From Acephala macrosclerotiorum (taxonomy: Eukaryota > Ascomycota > Leotiomycetes > Helotiales > Mollisiaceae): a stretch of DNA of 64,000 nucleotides. The position numbers were made by a program, and so were the translations under genes. Location of the stretch: positions 186,001-250,000 of the forward strand of contig MU119223.1 of NCBI GenBank assembly GCA_014904845.1, in the 5' to 3' direction. The notes beneath the pieces are model-generated. The model saw only the letters and a program-made list of their open reading frames with translations. It ran no database searches and had not been told where the DNA came from. Shown here piece by piece: positions 43,400 through 54,879 of this stretch. Numbering within the stretch: position 1 is the stretch's first letter; every line of letters begins with the position of its first letter.

Positions 43400-44357
43400 A
43401 CGATACGAAGACGTGCGAACGAAGACTTCATATGATACGAAGGTGCATATTGCCTATGACGGAGTTTTCGGTTGAGAATCGCATTCACATGAGCGTTGGG
43501 GGCATGGGCTGCGTGGTATGAGGTGTTTAGACTGCGTGGCTTTCGCAATATATCCATTTGCCAGAACTCTACACATTGTCCTGTGTTCTAACGGCGTGCG
43601 CAATGGCCATAGAAGCATCATGTGGAATCTAAGTGGGTGTCTTGATGCATTTCTGTTTGCTCTTGTCTTCTCCGGAAAGATCTATCGATGAAGCGGAGGC
43701 TTGAAACCTTGAAAACTTTTGATATCCTCCGAGCTGGAGCGAGAGTAATGCCGGAAAGATCATCGATACTACCACTCACACTGAAAGGCTATTAGAGTGG
43801 CGTAAAAGTGCTGCGGCATTTGGGGGCCAACAAATCGAGATATCTAAGTAGGAATACGCGTCCTTCAGTCTGCTGCTGACAGCAACACTACATTTTCACT
43901 GTCTCTGATAGGCTGGTGTCCGTACAAGCCGAGTGCCTATTCAGGTCTACATTATGACTGGATTCCCGAAGTTGCCAGTTTCACGTTAGCCTGGCTGCCA
44001 GTAAGAGTGGCGAAGGTGAGCTCTCCCATTTATTGGTACTACTGCATGCCTTCACCAATGGGCAATTCAGCTTCGCTTACCTGTCGAGGCTCAACCGATT
44101 AATCTGCAGTGTTAGAACTGTTAGAGATCCTTCAAGGGTTGGCCACCATGATGGCCTCGACATCTATATATACAACCCGCATCAGCGCTTACAGCCCTAC
44201 GTCTATCTCGAATTTGATAAGTAGGATGAGACACAAAGTCTAACTCGATAGCTAGTTTTAGGAAATGGTCACAATTTAGAGACAAAAGATTTCGTTGATG
44301 GTGGTCGTCGTGTCGCATGGGTCTTTTCTTCCAGAGATCAATTCACGACTCATCAAG
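43400..44357. other. Intergenic region upstream of paralogue B
   Basis: 958 bp between the SERF gene and membrane-protein gene B, same strand. It contains a candidate TATA box (44165-44172). No repeats or RNA genes are seen. Confidence 0.5.
44165..44172 (+). promoter_or_regulatory. Candidate TATA box of paralogue B
   Basis: TATATATA about 190 bp upstream of the ATG at 44358. The distance is reasonable if the leader is 100-150 nt. There is no comparable motif upstream of paralogue A, which has a T-rich tract there instead. Assigned by sequence alone. Confidence 0.3.
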
Positions 44358-46704
44358 ATGAATCGTTCCGCTGAGAACAAGGTGCCTCCTCCACAATATA
44401 GAAAAATCCAGCAGCAAAATGTAAGCACAGTGTCAGTGCAACTGGGTTCCACCACGAGCAATCACGCCCATCGGAAGAAGACCACAGTGTTGCAGAAAAT
44501 TGGCGTATGGAATGCAGCTATCATATCGATCGGTAGCCTGTGTATCCTAGCTGTGCTAGGCTTTCTCTGGTATCTGGCAAGTCTCTCTGCGATACACGCT
44601 TTAATGCAAGCTAATTTCAAAAAATTTAGTGGATTGCCGATGAAAGAAATGATTTCTGGAGATGGTTGGTGAGAAGGGAATATTTGCAAAGGACAGTGAC
44701 ATTGTCTTCAACGGTTATCAGAACTGTTGTGACGTTCCAGTCCGGAATTTGTACCTCGATGATCGCCGGATCTATCATGGAGCTCTCCGGCTTCGAGTTC
44801 TCGCGAACAGCTTCTCTCTCTATACGGAGGTTCAATGGCGGATTGCCTACGTACCTTTTTCAATCCGGAGTCTTCAATCGCCAGGCGTGGTACCTATTCA
44901 TAGTCACAGTACTGCTCTCTATGACGACCATCGCATCTTACTTTCTATCCACCGGGCTGATTGCTGATCTCGGAATTGCTCCCATCTTTGGCGACGTTGT
45001 GGCAGGCCAGTCTACCTACTCCCTGAATTTTACGAAAACTACAGCCATAAGACTGTTCGAGCCTGACTTTACCTCCTACATGCCATCAACGTTCCCGACC
45101 TTTGCCGAACATACGGAGTCTACGAACTCAACAGCAGGTGTCGATGATTCTGGATTGACGGTGCGAGCCATCCTACCATTCTCCTCTGCAACCACTCGTC
45201 AAACCATGAGCAATTATTCTGGCCCAGGCACAGTGTTGAACAGCCATGTCGTCTGTATCAAGCCAGAGCTTAGAAACTTCTCATTCATATCCGGCGGAGG
45301 TCATTCTCAAATTGACCCAGTCTACGTTCGGGGAATAGTATCTATTGGACCAGTGACACCGCCGGGTCTCATATTTGCCAACACCACCCAGCCTACCACC
45401 GCGAACATATCGAATTTCATCAGTTTCACTTGCTTTCTCGAGCAATTGCAATTCACAAGCGAATGGCCGATCACCATGTGTGTTGCCGGAAATGGTTTTG
45501 CCGACGTCAACATCACCGGCGAAGATGCTGAGGGCACTCGACTACCCATTCAAGGTGCCAAAGCGACTTCTCTCCTGAATGAAGGACTCATTAATGATCC
45601 GTTATCATATATATTGGTCAACTATACCGGCACGCTGCCAAATTCTCACGGTCTACAACAGTATACGAATTGGACAGACATCTCAGCAAACTCGTCCTCA
45701 TGGGTTGTCCTCCGCAATGACAACTCATTCGACTCCTTGATTGACTCTATTTCACTAACCTATTGCTTCACCAATTTTGGGGCAATCGACACCAATATCA
45801 CAGTCCACAGCCCCATCAATCGAACTGAACCTGTTCTCCTAGGACGTCCCACTGGGACCATTCTCGACGCCAGTCAAGTCATTGCCCAACTCGGTGCAGA
45901 CGGATCTAACTCCTCCCTCGCTGGCCGAGGTATCCTCAGTCTCGAGTACTCTCGAAACTGGACTGGTATCTTCGCTGATGATCAATATGATACTGCGTTC
46001 AATAGCAGTTGGGTCCAAGTTCTTGATGGAACATATGGATTTGGGATGACTGTCGCTCAAGATGTTATAGCGCCTGTGAATAATTCTTGGGCTTGGTGTA
46101 CGGCTTGTGGAAGAACACTAGCAAAGAATGATGTTAATCCGGTGCTTCCTGTTAGTGCGGCGCTTTCGTCGATTTTTCAGTCTTCGATACAGCAGTCTGG
46201 GAGTACGGCGAAGGCGTTGCAAGCTGCGTTGACGGTGGTTAACATGATGCAATATTATAGTCGGCAAGTAACACTACTCCGACTCTCACGCTTGATCACT
46301 TACTAACAGCTTCCACCAGGATGAACCAATTTGATATCGTCGGCCCCTCTAACACAACACTAATCGAGCAACAACTACAACCAGTCGAAAAATCTGGCCT
46401 CATAGCCGCTACCACCGGCTTAATTTTTCATCTCTTAGTCGTTGCAGCAATCACTATCATTTTTCTACTAGGCACTAACTTATCTTTCATTGGAGAGAGC
46501 TGGCATACTATTGCACAGCTTCAATCACGAGACATAATCACAGTACTTCAAGAAGCTAATATGATGAGAGATCATGAAGTGGATGGTTGGTTAGGAGAAA
46601 GAGATGTCAGTCAGGATAGGATGACGCTTATTGGAGAGGGTGAGAACGATCAGGTTGCGCATGTTATGAGGAGGCACGGGGGTGTGCCGGTGGGCATGAT
46701 ATGA
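44358..46704 (+). CDS. Multi-pass membrane protein with large glycosylated ectodomain (paralogue B)
   Basis: Exons 44358-44576, 44630-46263 and 46320-46704 give 745 residues. It aligns along its full length with the protein at 22084: PPPQY near the N-terminus, TM1 (VWNAAIISIGSLCILAVLGFLWYL), WRWL...YLQRTVTLSS, CTSMIAGSIMEL, FNGGLPTYLFQSG, TM at WYLFIVTVLLSMTTIASYF, and an ectodomain with about 15 NxS/T sites. It shares DPLSYILVNYTG, YCFTNFGAIDTNITV and AALSSIFQSSIQQSGSTAKALQAALTV, then a last TM and FSFIGESWHTIAQLQS with a cytosolic tail. The start was chosen by alignment with A. Both introns start GCAAGT (GC-AG); no GT donor restores the frame at either site. B lacks the two middle introns of A. 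Function unknown; it is probably a plasma-membrane or wall-facing protein. Confidence 0.8.
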
Positions 46705-46796
46705 TGCAAGGCTCGGCTTGAACCCCGAAAATGTATGAAGATACCCCATTTCGAATTTGTTACTTTTGTTTGCGATCCCCTGTAGTTCGCTTTCCA

Positions 46797-48761
46797 TCAG
46801 ATCTTAGCAGCAAATTTTGCACCTATCGCGTTCACTACCTCGTCCGCTGCTCGCTCTCCAGATCTCACAGCACCTTCCATATATCCTCTCCAAATATTCG
46901 ATGTTTCGGTTCCTGCGAAGTGCAAAGCGCCAATAGACTCTTCAAGAGTTCCATAAAGATCCAAAAGACCATTCGGTCCAGGAGGAAGAGCCGGACAAGG
47001 ACATCCTTGACTCCACTCATCCGCGCTCCAATCATGGTAGAAGATCTCAACTGGATTCTTTGCAATTTCCATGACCTCGTCCAATGTTGTGGGACTTGTG
47101 CCCTTCACCGCACATGCTGGGCCGAACATCTTCGCAATCTGTTCCACGACGCTGGTCTTGCGTACTTCTTTGCTCAGCTTGATCCATCGCTTGCCTGGCT
47201 CCGCGGATACAAAGCAAGTCAAAGAGTATTGACCATCTGGATCAACGCTGGTATCTCTGCACACGCTAATTGGACCCGCCGAAGATTGTGCGAAGCCGCA
47301 GAGGCCATAATCTCTCCACCACGGAGTGGGATAGACAAGGATGACTTTGAGAGTGTGGCCGAAATTGACTCTCTCACTTAGGAGCTGCTTTTTCTCTGGA
47401 AGGGGAGGCTCGAAAGAGATCCATTTGTAGGATGGTGAGGGGACTGAAATGATGGCTCGCTTGCATTGGATTTCGAGTCCATTTCCTGCTTCGACGAGGA
47501 CAACGCTTCCTGTTTGCTTGATTTTCTTGACGGGTGTACTCAACTGGACTGTCCCAGGCCTCAATTCCGCGGCAAGATGCTTTGAGAAGGATTGTGTTCC
47601 TATTTGAGGAATTAGTTTTCTGTCACAGTCTCGAAAATGGTTTATACGAACCATCTCGCATCCTCAAATACTGGCCACCATGTTTCTTCTCTCCTCGCGT
47701 CACAAGCAGACCACCAGCGGACCTCACATACCACAAATAATACAACGCACTCAAGTCCGAAGCCTCGAGTCCAAACATCACACGGCACCAAATAGCTACA
47801 GCAGCTTGTGCCGCCTTTCCAAATCCTTCTCTGACAACAAACTCCTCAACTGTCTCGCTGTCATACTGTGCGATCCTTGCTGCGTCACCGTTGGTGGGAG
47901 TCTCGATGTCAAGTTCAAGTGATAATTTGTCCATGTAGTCTCTGATTGCTGCTACTTCCTCCTTTCCTCCATCTGGAAACTGGGGACATCAGCCTCGACG
48001 AAGTTGTCTGAAATCAAAATACTTACAGGAGGTGTATCGCCATTCGGAAATCTTCGCGCAGTGCCATCCTCATACAGGATACAATCACCAACCGTATTCT
48101 GCACCACAGTTTCCAACCCATACTTCTTTGCCATACCCCACATCCTACTCTGATTCGAATCATTGATCCACGCCGCACCCACATCAACCTTACTCTTCCC
48201 ATCTGTATTCTGACTCCAAGTCTTACCACCAACTCTATCACGAGCTTCTAGCACCAATACCGAAAGTCCAGCAGCCTGAATATTTCGAGCTGCTTCAAGA
48301 CCACTCAACCCTGCCCCCACAACAACGACATCTACACTCTTCTTCAACTCCTGAACTTGGGTAGGCACAGAAGAAGCAACAGCCACAGCCTCAATCTCAA
48401 ACTTATACTCCGGCTTCGCCAACACTGGGACAGGAGCAAGAGTAGTGCAAGGTCAATGGTCATTCAACCATTTCACCAAATGTTTGTAATGAGGTTGAGA
48501 CTTCAAATGTGGGTCGTAATCTACGATGTAGTATCGAAGATGGACGATGTCTGAAATTTTCGCTCCTGCGGTTTCGAGGCATTTTCGAAGACATTCGAGA
48601 GCGAGAGGGATTTGGTCTTCGTAGTTGATGGGGATGTAGCCGTTGCTGTCGATGCCCACTTGGCCTGCGGTATAGATCATGTTGTTGGTGCGGACGACTT
48701 GGGACATTAGGGGTGCGCCGTTGAAGATGCCTGGGGGGTCGAATTTCTGGATTTTCGACAT
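46797..48761 (-). pseudogene. RidA-flavin amine oxidase fusion interrupted by one TGA
   Basis: Exons 48761-48027, 47979-47652 and 47599-46797 form one frame of 620 residues except for TGA at 48455-48453. The first 102 codons are most of a RidA/YjgF domain (MSKIQKFDPPGIFNGAPLMSQ, YTAGQVGID, KHLVKWLNDH). After the TGA the missing last strand of the same domain continues (LAKPEYKFEIEAVAV). A flavin amine oxidase follows: VVVVGAGLSGLEAARN, LEARDRVGGKTWS, WYVRSAGGLL, and C-terminal LHFAGTETSNIWRGYMEGAVRSGERAADEV. So the stop cuts the RidA fold itself, and no ATG exists for the oxidase before residue ~190. A CGA-to-TGA change or sequencing error is the simplest reading; readthrough is possible. The introns are intact and the rest shows no lesion, so any decay is recent. 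The fused layout occurs in other fungi as far as I recall. Confidence 0.8.
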
Positions 48762-49367
48762 GGTGGAGGATCTTGAATGTGGATGAGATGGATTCGAATA
48801 GATCGATGAGACAGATACTCAAGCACAGCACCTAAATTGAGGGCAGAGTTTTGAGCAACAATCGAGATGTTATACAGTGGTCTGCAATTCTCCAGTACAG
48901 TTCTTCCACGAGTTCCTGCATCAACTTCCACCCCGCATCACGCACCATCCCATCCTCCGTTCCAATTGAGGGTTTCCAGCGTCCCAAAAAGCATTAATCC
49001 AACGTTTTGAATACTCTCAAAGGAAGAAAGATCTAGAACAGGAAAGTTTCCGCGATATGCTCATCATCCCACTTTTGTACACCTCTAGCTTATCACGAAC
49101 CACTCTGCGAGCTGGCAATCTGGTCGCTCATAGGCTTGATGAGCTGGAGATATCAACTCGCAGATGCATTGTAACACCCTTTGCAGCATTGAAGGGCGCT
49201 TTGTCTCACTTTAATTGTCTTCGCTGGAAGTTGAACCGAGAGGACCTTCGTTCTTAAGTGGCTTCTTAGCTACCACATATTCAGGAACTTTGTTTCCTGG
49301 GTCCTTTTGATACTCCTTCATTTCACGTTCGGTTCTTTTCTGATATCTGAGCGTCACTTAATTCAAG
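48762..49367. other. Divergent intergenic region, nothing recognised
   Basis: 606 bp between the RidA-amine oxidase start (minus) and the hydroxyacid oxidase start (plus). It would hold both promoters, so the two flavoenzyme genes could be co-regulated. No distinctive element is seen. Confidence 0.5.
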
Positions 49368-50902
49368 ATGGCGAACCGTACCGCTGCCTTAGATAAGAGT
49401 GTCTTCACGATCAAAGACTTGAAAGAAGCAGCATCGAAGAAGCTTCCCAAAATGTACGCGGGTAAGTGATGGATCTTCCTACACATGAAATTTCGTCGTC
49501 GCTCACATCTCCCCAGAATACTTCAACGAAGGAGCAATGGATCTGATAACGTGACGTCCCCTGTCCTTTCCATATCGGCTAATCATCAAAGCCCAACTAA
49601 CACCCGCCCAGCCTCCACGACAACGAAGAAGCCTACAACCGTTATAAAATCCGTCCCCGAATCCTAATGAACGTTTCCAACATTGACACCTCCACCACCA
49701 TCTTCGGGACCAAAGTATCCTTTCCCCTCGGTTTCGCTCCAGCCGCCATGCACCGTCTCGCTCATCCCGATGGAGAAGTAGCTACTAGTCGAGCTGCGGC
49801 CAAGAATGGGATCGCGATGGGATTGAGTAGTTGGAGTACGAGTACGATGGAGGATGTGATTGCTGAAGGGTTGGGCAATCCTTATGCGTTTCAGGTTACG
49901 CTTTTGAAGGATAGGGGGATTGCGGTTAGGATGTTGAAGAGGGCTGAGAGTATGTCTCTTCTAATCCCACCGTACCCTGTCCTTCCCAATTCCAAATCAC
50001 CAAAGAGAAGTCAGAAGAAAGAGAGAAACTGACGTATCTTAGAAAACGGATATAAAGCCATCCTCTTAACTGTTGACGGTGTCGTCCTCGGCCGCCGCCT
50101 CAACGAATTCCGCAACTCCTTCTCCCTGCCCGAAGGAATCACATTCCCAAACATCGAGTCAGACAGTGATCCCAGTGCCTTGGCTGGAGCGAATGATAGT
50201 TTGGATTATGGTTTGAAAGCCTCTTTTCTAGATGCGAAACTGTTCACTGAGCTGATGGAGAGCAAAGATGCTAATGTAGATTGGGCGGAGGTTATTCCGT
50301 GGTTGAAGAAGAATACTAGGTTGCCGATTTGGGTTAAGGGACGTAAGTGATGTGGAAAACATGGGAAGGGGAGATTTTTTGGGCTGATTTGAAAAAGTGT
50401 ATACGGCTGAAGATGTTTCGCTTGCCATTCAGTACGGACTGGATGGAGTTATTATTTCGAACCATGGTGGGAGACAGTTAGACACTGCACCAGCGACGCT
50501 TGATGCGCTGAGAGAATGTGCGCCTGTTGCAGCTGGCAAGATCCCGATTGCTATTGATGGAGGCATTAGACGTGGAACAGACATCTTCAAAGCGGTTGCC
50601 CTCGGAGCTTGCTTCTGCTTTGTGGGGCGTGTGCCGATCTGGGGTCTTGCTGTGAGTGTGATTGTCCTTCATTGATCTGGAGATTTCTGACTTGAAGCAG
50701 TATAATGGTGAAGCGGGCGTAGACTTAGCCATCAAGCTGTTGATGAATGAGTTCAAGACCACAATGGCACTTGCCGGGTAAGTTGATATGCTACAGATCG
50801 CAGAGCAGTGAACTGACTGAATGCAGATGCAAGAGTGTGAAGGAGATTTCTAGAGCTCATCTGTCACTTCTTAGACCAGACGGGGTTTTGGCAAAGCTGT
50901 AG
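49368..50902 (+). CDS. FMN-dependent alpha-hydroxyacid oxidase/dehydrogenase
   Basis: Seven exons: 49368-49461, 49517-49550, 49612-49949, 50043-50342, 50398-50651, 50701-50777 and 50827-50902; 390 residues. The joins restore YA-EYFNEGAMDLIT-LHDNEEAYNRY and AE-KNGYKAILLTVDGVVLGRR. Family features: FPLGFAPAAMHRLAHPDGEVATSRAA (FMN site), LSSWSTSTMEDV, ILLTVD, LPIWVKG (active-site Lys strand), the catalytic His/Arg motif ISNHGGRQLD, and the phosphate-binding IAIDGGIRRGTDIFKAVALGA. Length and lack of a cytochrome b5 domain match glycolate/lactate oxidase-like enzymes, not cytochrome b2. There is no PTS1 (it ends VLAKL), so peroxisomal location is not supported. It oxidises a 2-hydroxy acid to a 2-oxo acid; the substrate is not readable. 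Confidence 0.9.
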
Positions 50903-51109
50903 AGCCATAGACTTGTTCTAGAATTTATATTGTGAACTTCAAGCCATCGATTATCGAGTCTTGCTGATGTCCTTCGCTTGGTGAGGCCCTACAACAAGAG
51001 AAACCACCGATAATAATGTAATGTTGTAGAATTCCTTCACCCAATTTGTACCTCGTATCGCCCAGGCCTGAGTGGGACATTGAGATAGGCGTAAAGGCGA
51101 AATTCTCGA

Positions 51110-52445
51110 TCAGTCCACTGGAGGAGTCAGGATGTCGGGGACCATCGGCAAGCTAATAAGTCCCAGAGATTCTTTTCTCTTCTGCTGTAGAACTCTCAGG
51201 ATCTCATAGGCAACTTTGAGGAATGGCGCTGGGACTCCAAGTTTCTCGGCTTCTCTCAAAGGCTCGCCCACGATATTCTCAAACTCAGTGAGGTTACCCT
51301 GGAAGGATGATTGGTTAGTATGCTAAATGAAGGATCTGGAAAAAGGTATCTTTCCTGGAAAATTCAAAACACTGTCAGACTGGGTAATAAGTACTGACCT
51401 TCTCAATGTCCTGCTGCATGCTGGGTCTGAAGAATGTTTGTATAGGCTGACTCTTGATTGTATCTTCCACGATGCTTTCAGGTAGTTGGCGGCCGGCGGC
51501 CTTCGCAATCGCCACGATCTCCAACATCAATGGGCGCACCAGCTTGTCGATCGGGAACTCGTACAATCTGAGTCGGCTAGTGTCCGTGCCGGTGATCGCG
51601 CAGATCGAGTTGTAGCAGGCATTGTAGACGAGTTTTTTCCATCTAAGTCTGTAAGTATAATGCCCTAGGACTAGTAGGACATTCAAACATACCTGACAAA
51701 TCTAACGTCTTGATTGTAGACGCACTCTACCTTTCCGGACGCCTTGTACAACTCAACGAATTTCTTGGCCGCTGAAATACTCTCCTCCTTCGACATACTA
51801 GGATGAGGACAAGGATGGTCGAATTCGCCCACGGTAAGGACATCCGGGCTATCGTGAGTTACATGGCCAGGCTGAGTCTCGGTTGCAGCAATTAAGGAAA
51901 CGCCCGAGATGACTGGGTTTTCGGGGAACATTCTGACGAAGTCCTTCTCAATGTTGAGGCCGTTTTGGACAAGAACGATGGTAGTGTGGAAGCTCGTAAC
52001 GGCGTCATCAATGAGCCTAGGTATACCTCAGTCAAAGATTCAGGAAACCAGTGCTCCAGAGGGCGTGGGATACTTACTTAGCTGCCGTGGGATGGACGTC
52101 CGCGATATTTTTGGTGGTGACAACAATGAAGTCGAACGGCGGGCCGTCCTTAGCCACCGGAACTGAGTTGATCACTGCGGTATCAATGTCAGTTCATTTC
52201 AAAACTAGAATATCTGTCGTCACCTGAGATTTTGGAGAAAGGGTTGATTTACGCTTGCTTGGCTTCCAGCCCTTGACGAAACCATGTTGGATGGACTTGA
52301 TGGTGAATCCGTGTTGACGGGCGGCGGAATAGTTGGATCTCAGGACCGCCGTGACTTCCGCCATTCCTCCAACTTCGAGGTTGTATGCCACCATGATACC
52401 TACGGCGCCGCCACCCACTAGCAAGACAGAGGCTTTAGAAGACAT
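51110..52445 (-). CDS. Ketopantoate reductase (PanE/ApbA) family protein
   Basis: Exons 52445-52253, 52174-52078, 52016-51693, 51642-51399 and 51298-51110 give 348 residues. The NADP-binding Rossmann motif is at the N-terminus (SVLLVGGGAVGIMVAYNLE). The PanE core follows: FDFIVVTTKNIADVHPTAAKLIDDAV, TTIVLVQNGLNIEKDFVRMFPENPVISGVSLIAAT, then the catalytic-Lys helix RWKKLVYNACYNSICAITG and the C-terminal helices (SMQQDIEKGNLTEFENIVGEPLREAEKLGVPAP). In the canonical enzyme this makes pantoate for vitamin B5. Fungi often have several members of the family, and some act on other 2-keto compounds, so the exact substrate is open. It converges with the hydroxyacid oxidase gene at about 200 bp. Confidence 0.88.
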
Positions 52446-53437
52446 CTCGACAAGTAGATGAATGTCCCAGGATGCCTAGGAGATTGAGAAGTTAGATGGT
52501 TGAATGGAATCGCGGATTGAGAAGAAGTAAGGGCTAGAAGAAAGTAAAAATGTACCTTCTTAAATTAACCAGAGGGAAGGTGCGCTCAACTGGTGTCGAC
52601 TGTTTTAGAAGGAACGTCGTGGATTAGCGTCTTCTAGTTGGGGTATTCCCTTCGAAATTAGTTCCTCACTTTCTCATGAAGGTGATGCGATTGTGGTTGC
52701 TAAAGATTCTCGTCGAGACAGCTTCTTCAGATTATCTCGGGTCTAAACCGGTATGCATCATTCATCCACATGCCCAGGGACATTCATCTTCAAGCTCTTC
52801 GAGATGTGAATTGAAACTCGCCTGGGACTTCAGTACCTTCTTCAATGCATCGCTGGTAGACGACCACTCGACTTCATGACGAGTTTCACTTCATATGAGA
52901 TAATATGCAATCAATGATCACAATATGCCCGACTTACCTTGCACTTGATTGAAGGACAGTCACGAGTCCGACTCACTCCTTCATCGAATTCCATCGCAGC
53001 AGCAAGTCAGGCGGCAAAGAACGCGGAGGAGATCAACTTTGAAATACTCTTCTACTATATTTGTTTTATAAAAAAACAGTTGACAGTACCGTCCACCATC
53101 TTCAGGCTAGTAGCGAGTGCGTTGAAGCTCTCCCGTAATAGCGTTGACGCAGCAATGATGGCCACCTCATAGTTACCATGAGTCTTGAATAATGATTAAA
53201 CACATTCATTTGATTCCAAAAATCGTAAAATACACAAAGAAACCGTCGTGACTCGATAGCAAATGCGGATGATTCAAAATTCCCAAGAACGCCTTTGTCT
53301 ACAGTCGAAGACTATAGCATCAAAGAACACGCATACTATCTGCAGCCACAATACAACCACGACTCGACATGATACTTCTCATGAAATTTCAGAGCTGCCA
53401 TTGACGTGATAGATCTTAACATTCTGTGCAAATAGTC
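52446..53437. other. Divergent intergenic region, nothing recognised
   Basis: About 1 kb between the ketopantoate reductase start (minus) and the macro-domain gene start (plus). AT-rich in the second half. No paired repeats, RNA genes or credible frames are seen. Confidence 0.5.
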
Positions 53438-54669
53438 ATGAGCTTGCCTAATAGCCTTCTTCGACCGCCGTTGTTGGGCGATGCAGGGTAAGTCCCAACT
53501 TCCCGAAGAGCTTTTCCTCCTTTCTATTTTTCTCTCTCAAGCCTGTAACTACGGGGGCATCTCCGAGTCCTGGGTTCTCCTTTATCATGTGTCCTCAAGT
53601 GTACGAAAGCTGCGACTAACTCTCTTCCTGCAAATCAGACAACTCGTCCACAGCTCCCCCTGCGGCCGTTTCGAAATCCGCTGCGCTTTCTTGATCGACT
53701 TCCCCGCCGATGCTATCGTCAACGTCACCAATCAGCAAATGGTCTTGAACACAACCGTCGTCCCGGGCGGCGAGTTCCAAATACACTACGCCGCCGGCCC
53801 CCAATTGAAAGATCATCTGAACACCCACCTCACCTCTCATCCCCATGGCCTCCCCGTAGGGGAAGCCCTCACCACCCCCTCCTTCTCCATGCCTTCCTGC
53901 CACTTCCTAATCCATACCTCCGCCCCCAACTACCGGACTCGCACCTGCGAAAACATCCTCTTAATCCAACAACAACTGGCCGATTGCTATCGTCGCTGTC
54001 TCGAAGAAGCCTTTCTTCATAACGTGTCAAGTATTGCTTTCCCAGCGATTGGGACGGGGAAGATGTTGGGGTGGCCGAGAGCGGTAGCGAGTAGGATTGC
54101 GGTTGATACTTGTAGGAGGTGGTTTGGACATCCAGTTTTTGGGAGACGGAGGAGGGAGGTTGTGAGTGGGAAGGTGAGCCTTTTGTGTGATCCGGTGGGC
54201 CCGTATAGTCATCAGGAGGATAGGTGGTTGGTTGGTTTTAAGTGAGTTTTTACTGTTGTGGTTGTGGTTGTGGTTGTGGGAGGAGAGGGCTGACTGGGCG
54301 TGTAGTGAGTTCTTTCCTGGAAGCGAGGCGCCAAAACCACCGCCTAGGGAGGAGGATCCGAGGTTATTGGGAGAGGATCTCCAGAAACGAGAGAGGCCGC
54401 ATAGAGCTACCGCTACTGATAGAGGAAGAGGCAGACGGATAGTAGTGACGCCTGTGTTGAGACGAGAGGATGCCAATCTAGGTAGTGTACCTGGCCCGTT
54501 TGCCGAGGCAGTAGTTCCAACTCCAGCCCCAAAACGAAAACGAAAGCGGACAATCAGTCAAAGGGAACTGCGAGATCTAACAAAAAATGATGATGATGAA
54601 ATAGATTCATTGAGGAACCCGAGGAAACGCTCGAGGAAGCCGCCTCGGCGGTATGGTAAAGACGAGTAA
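53438..54669 (+). CDS. Macro-domain protein with basic C-terminal tail
   Basis: Exons 53438-53487, 53639-54241 and 54306-54669 give 338 residues. The first join reads LLGDAG-QLVHSS. The macro fold (ADP-ribose binding or hydrolysis) is shown by DAIVNVTNQQMVLNTTVVPGGEFQIHYAAGPQL, GEALTTPSFSMPSCHFLIHTSAP and SSIAFPAIGTGKMLGWPRAVASRIAVD, in the family order. Splicing the second intron (GTGAGT to GTGTAG; it contains four GTTGTG hexamers) adds a 120-residue tail, acidic-Pro first, then strongly basic with bipartite nuclear-signal-like patches (PKRKRKRTISQRELRD; RNPRKRSRKPPRR). If that intron is retained, translation stops at once (GFK-stop), leaving a 218-residue protein with the macro domain only. 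So splicing could switch a nuclear and a non-nuclear form. That is an inference from sequence. Confidence 0.8.
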
Positions 54670-54879
54670 CAATGGTTGCAAATGAGCCTAAATTGACATT
54701 ACAAGGAATTAAGTGGTATCGAGATAGAACAAATTCCAATATGTAGCAGGCAGAGATGTCGAAATATGCCACTTGGCGGGTATGCAGGAGGGAGATCAAT
54801 CTCATAGGCGGCGCAAGAAATACTCCAAAGCCGACTTCGTTACTACGTAGGTATCATTAACTACCAGGTATCAAGTTGT

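Noticed and set aside
46731..47381. 216-codon plus-strand frame
   Set aside because: Antisense to the amine oxidase part of the fusion gene.
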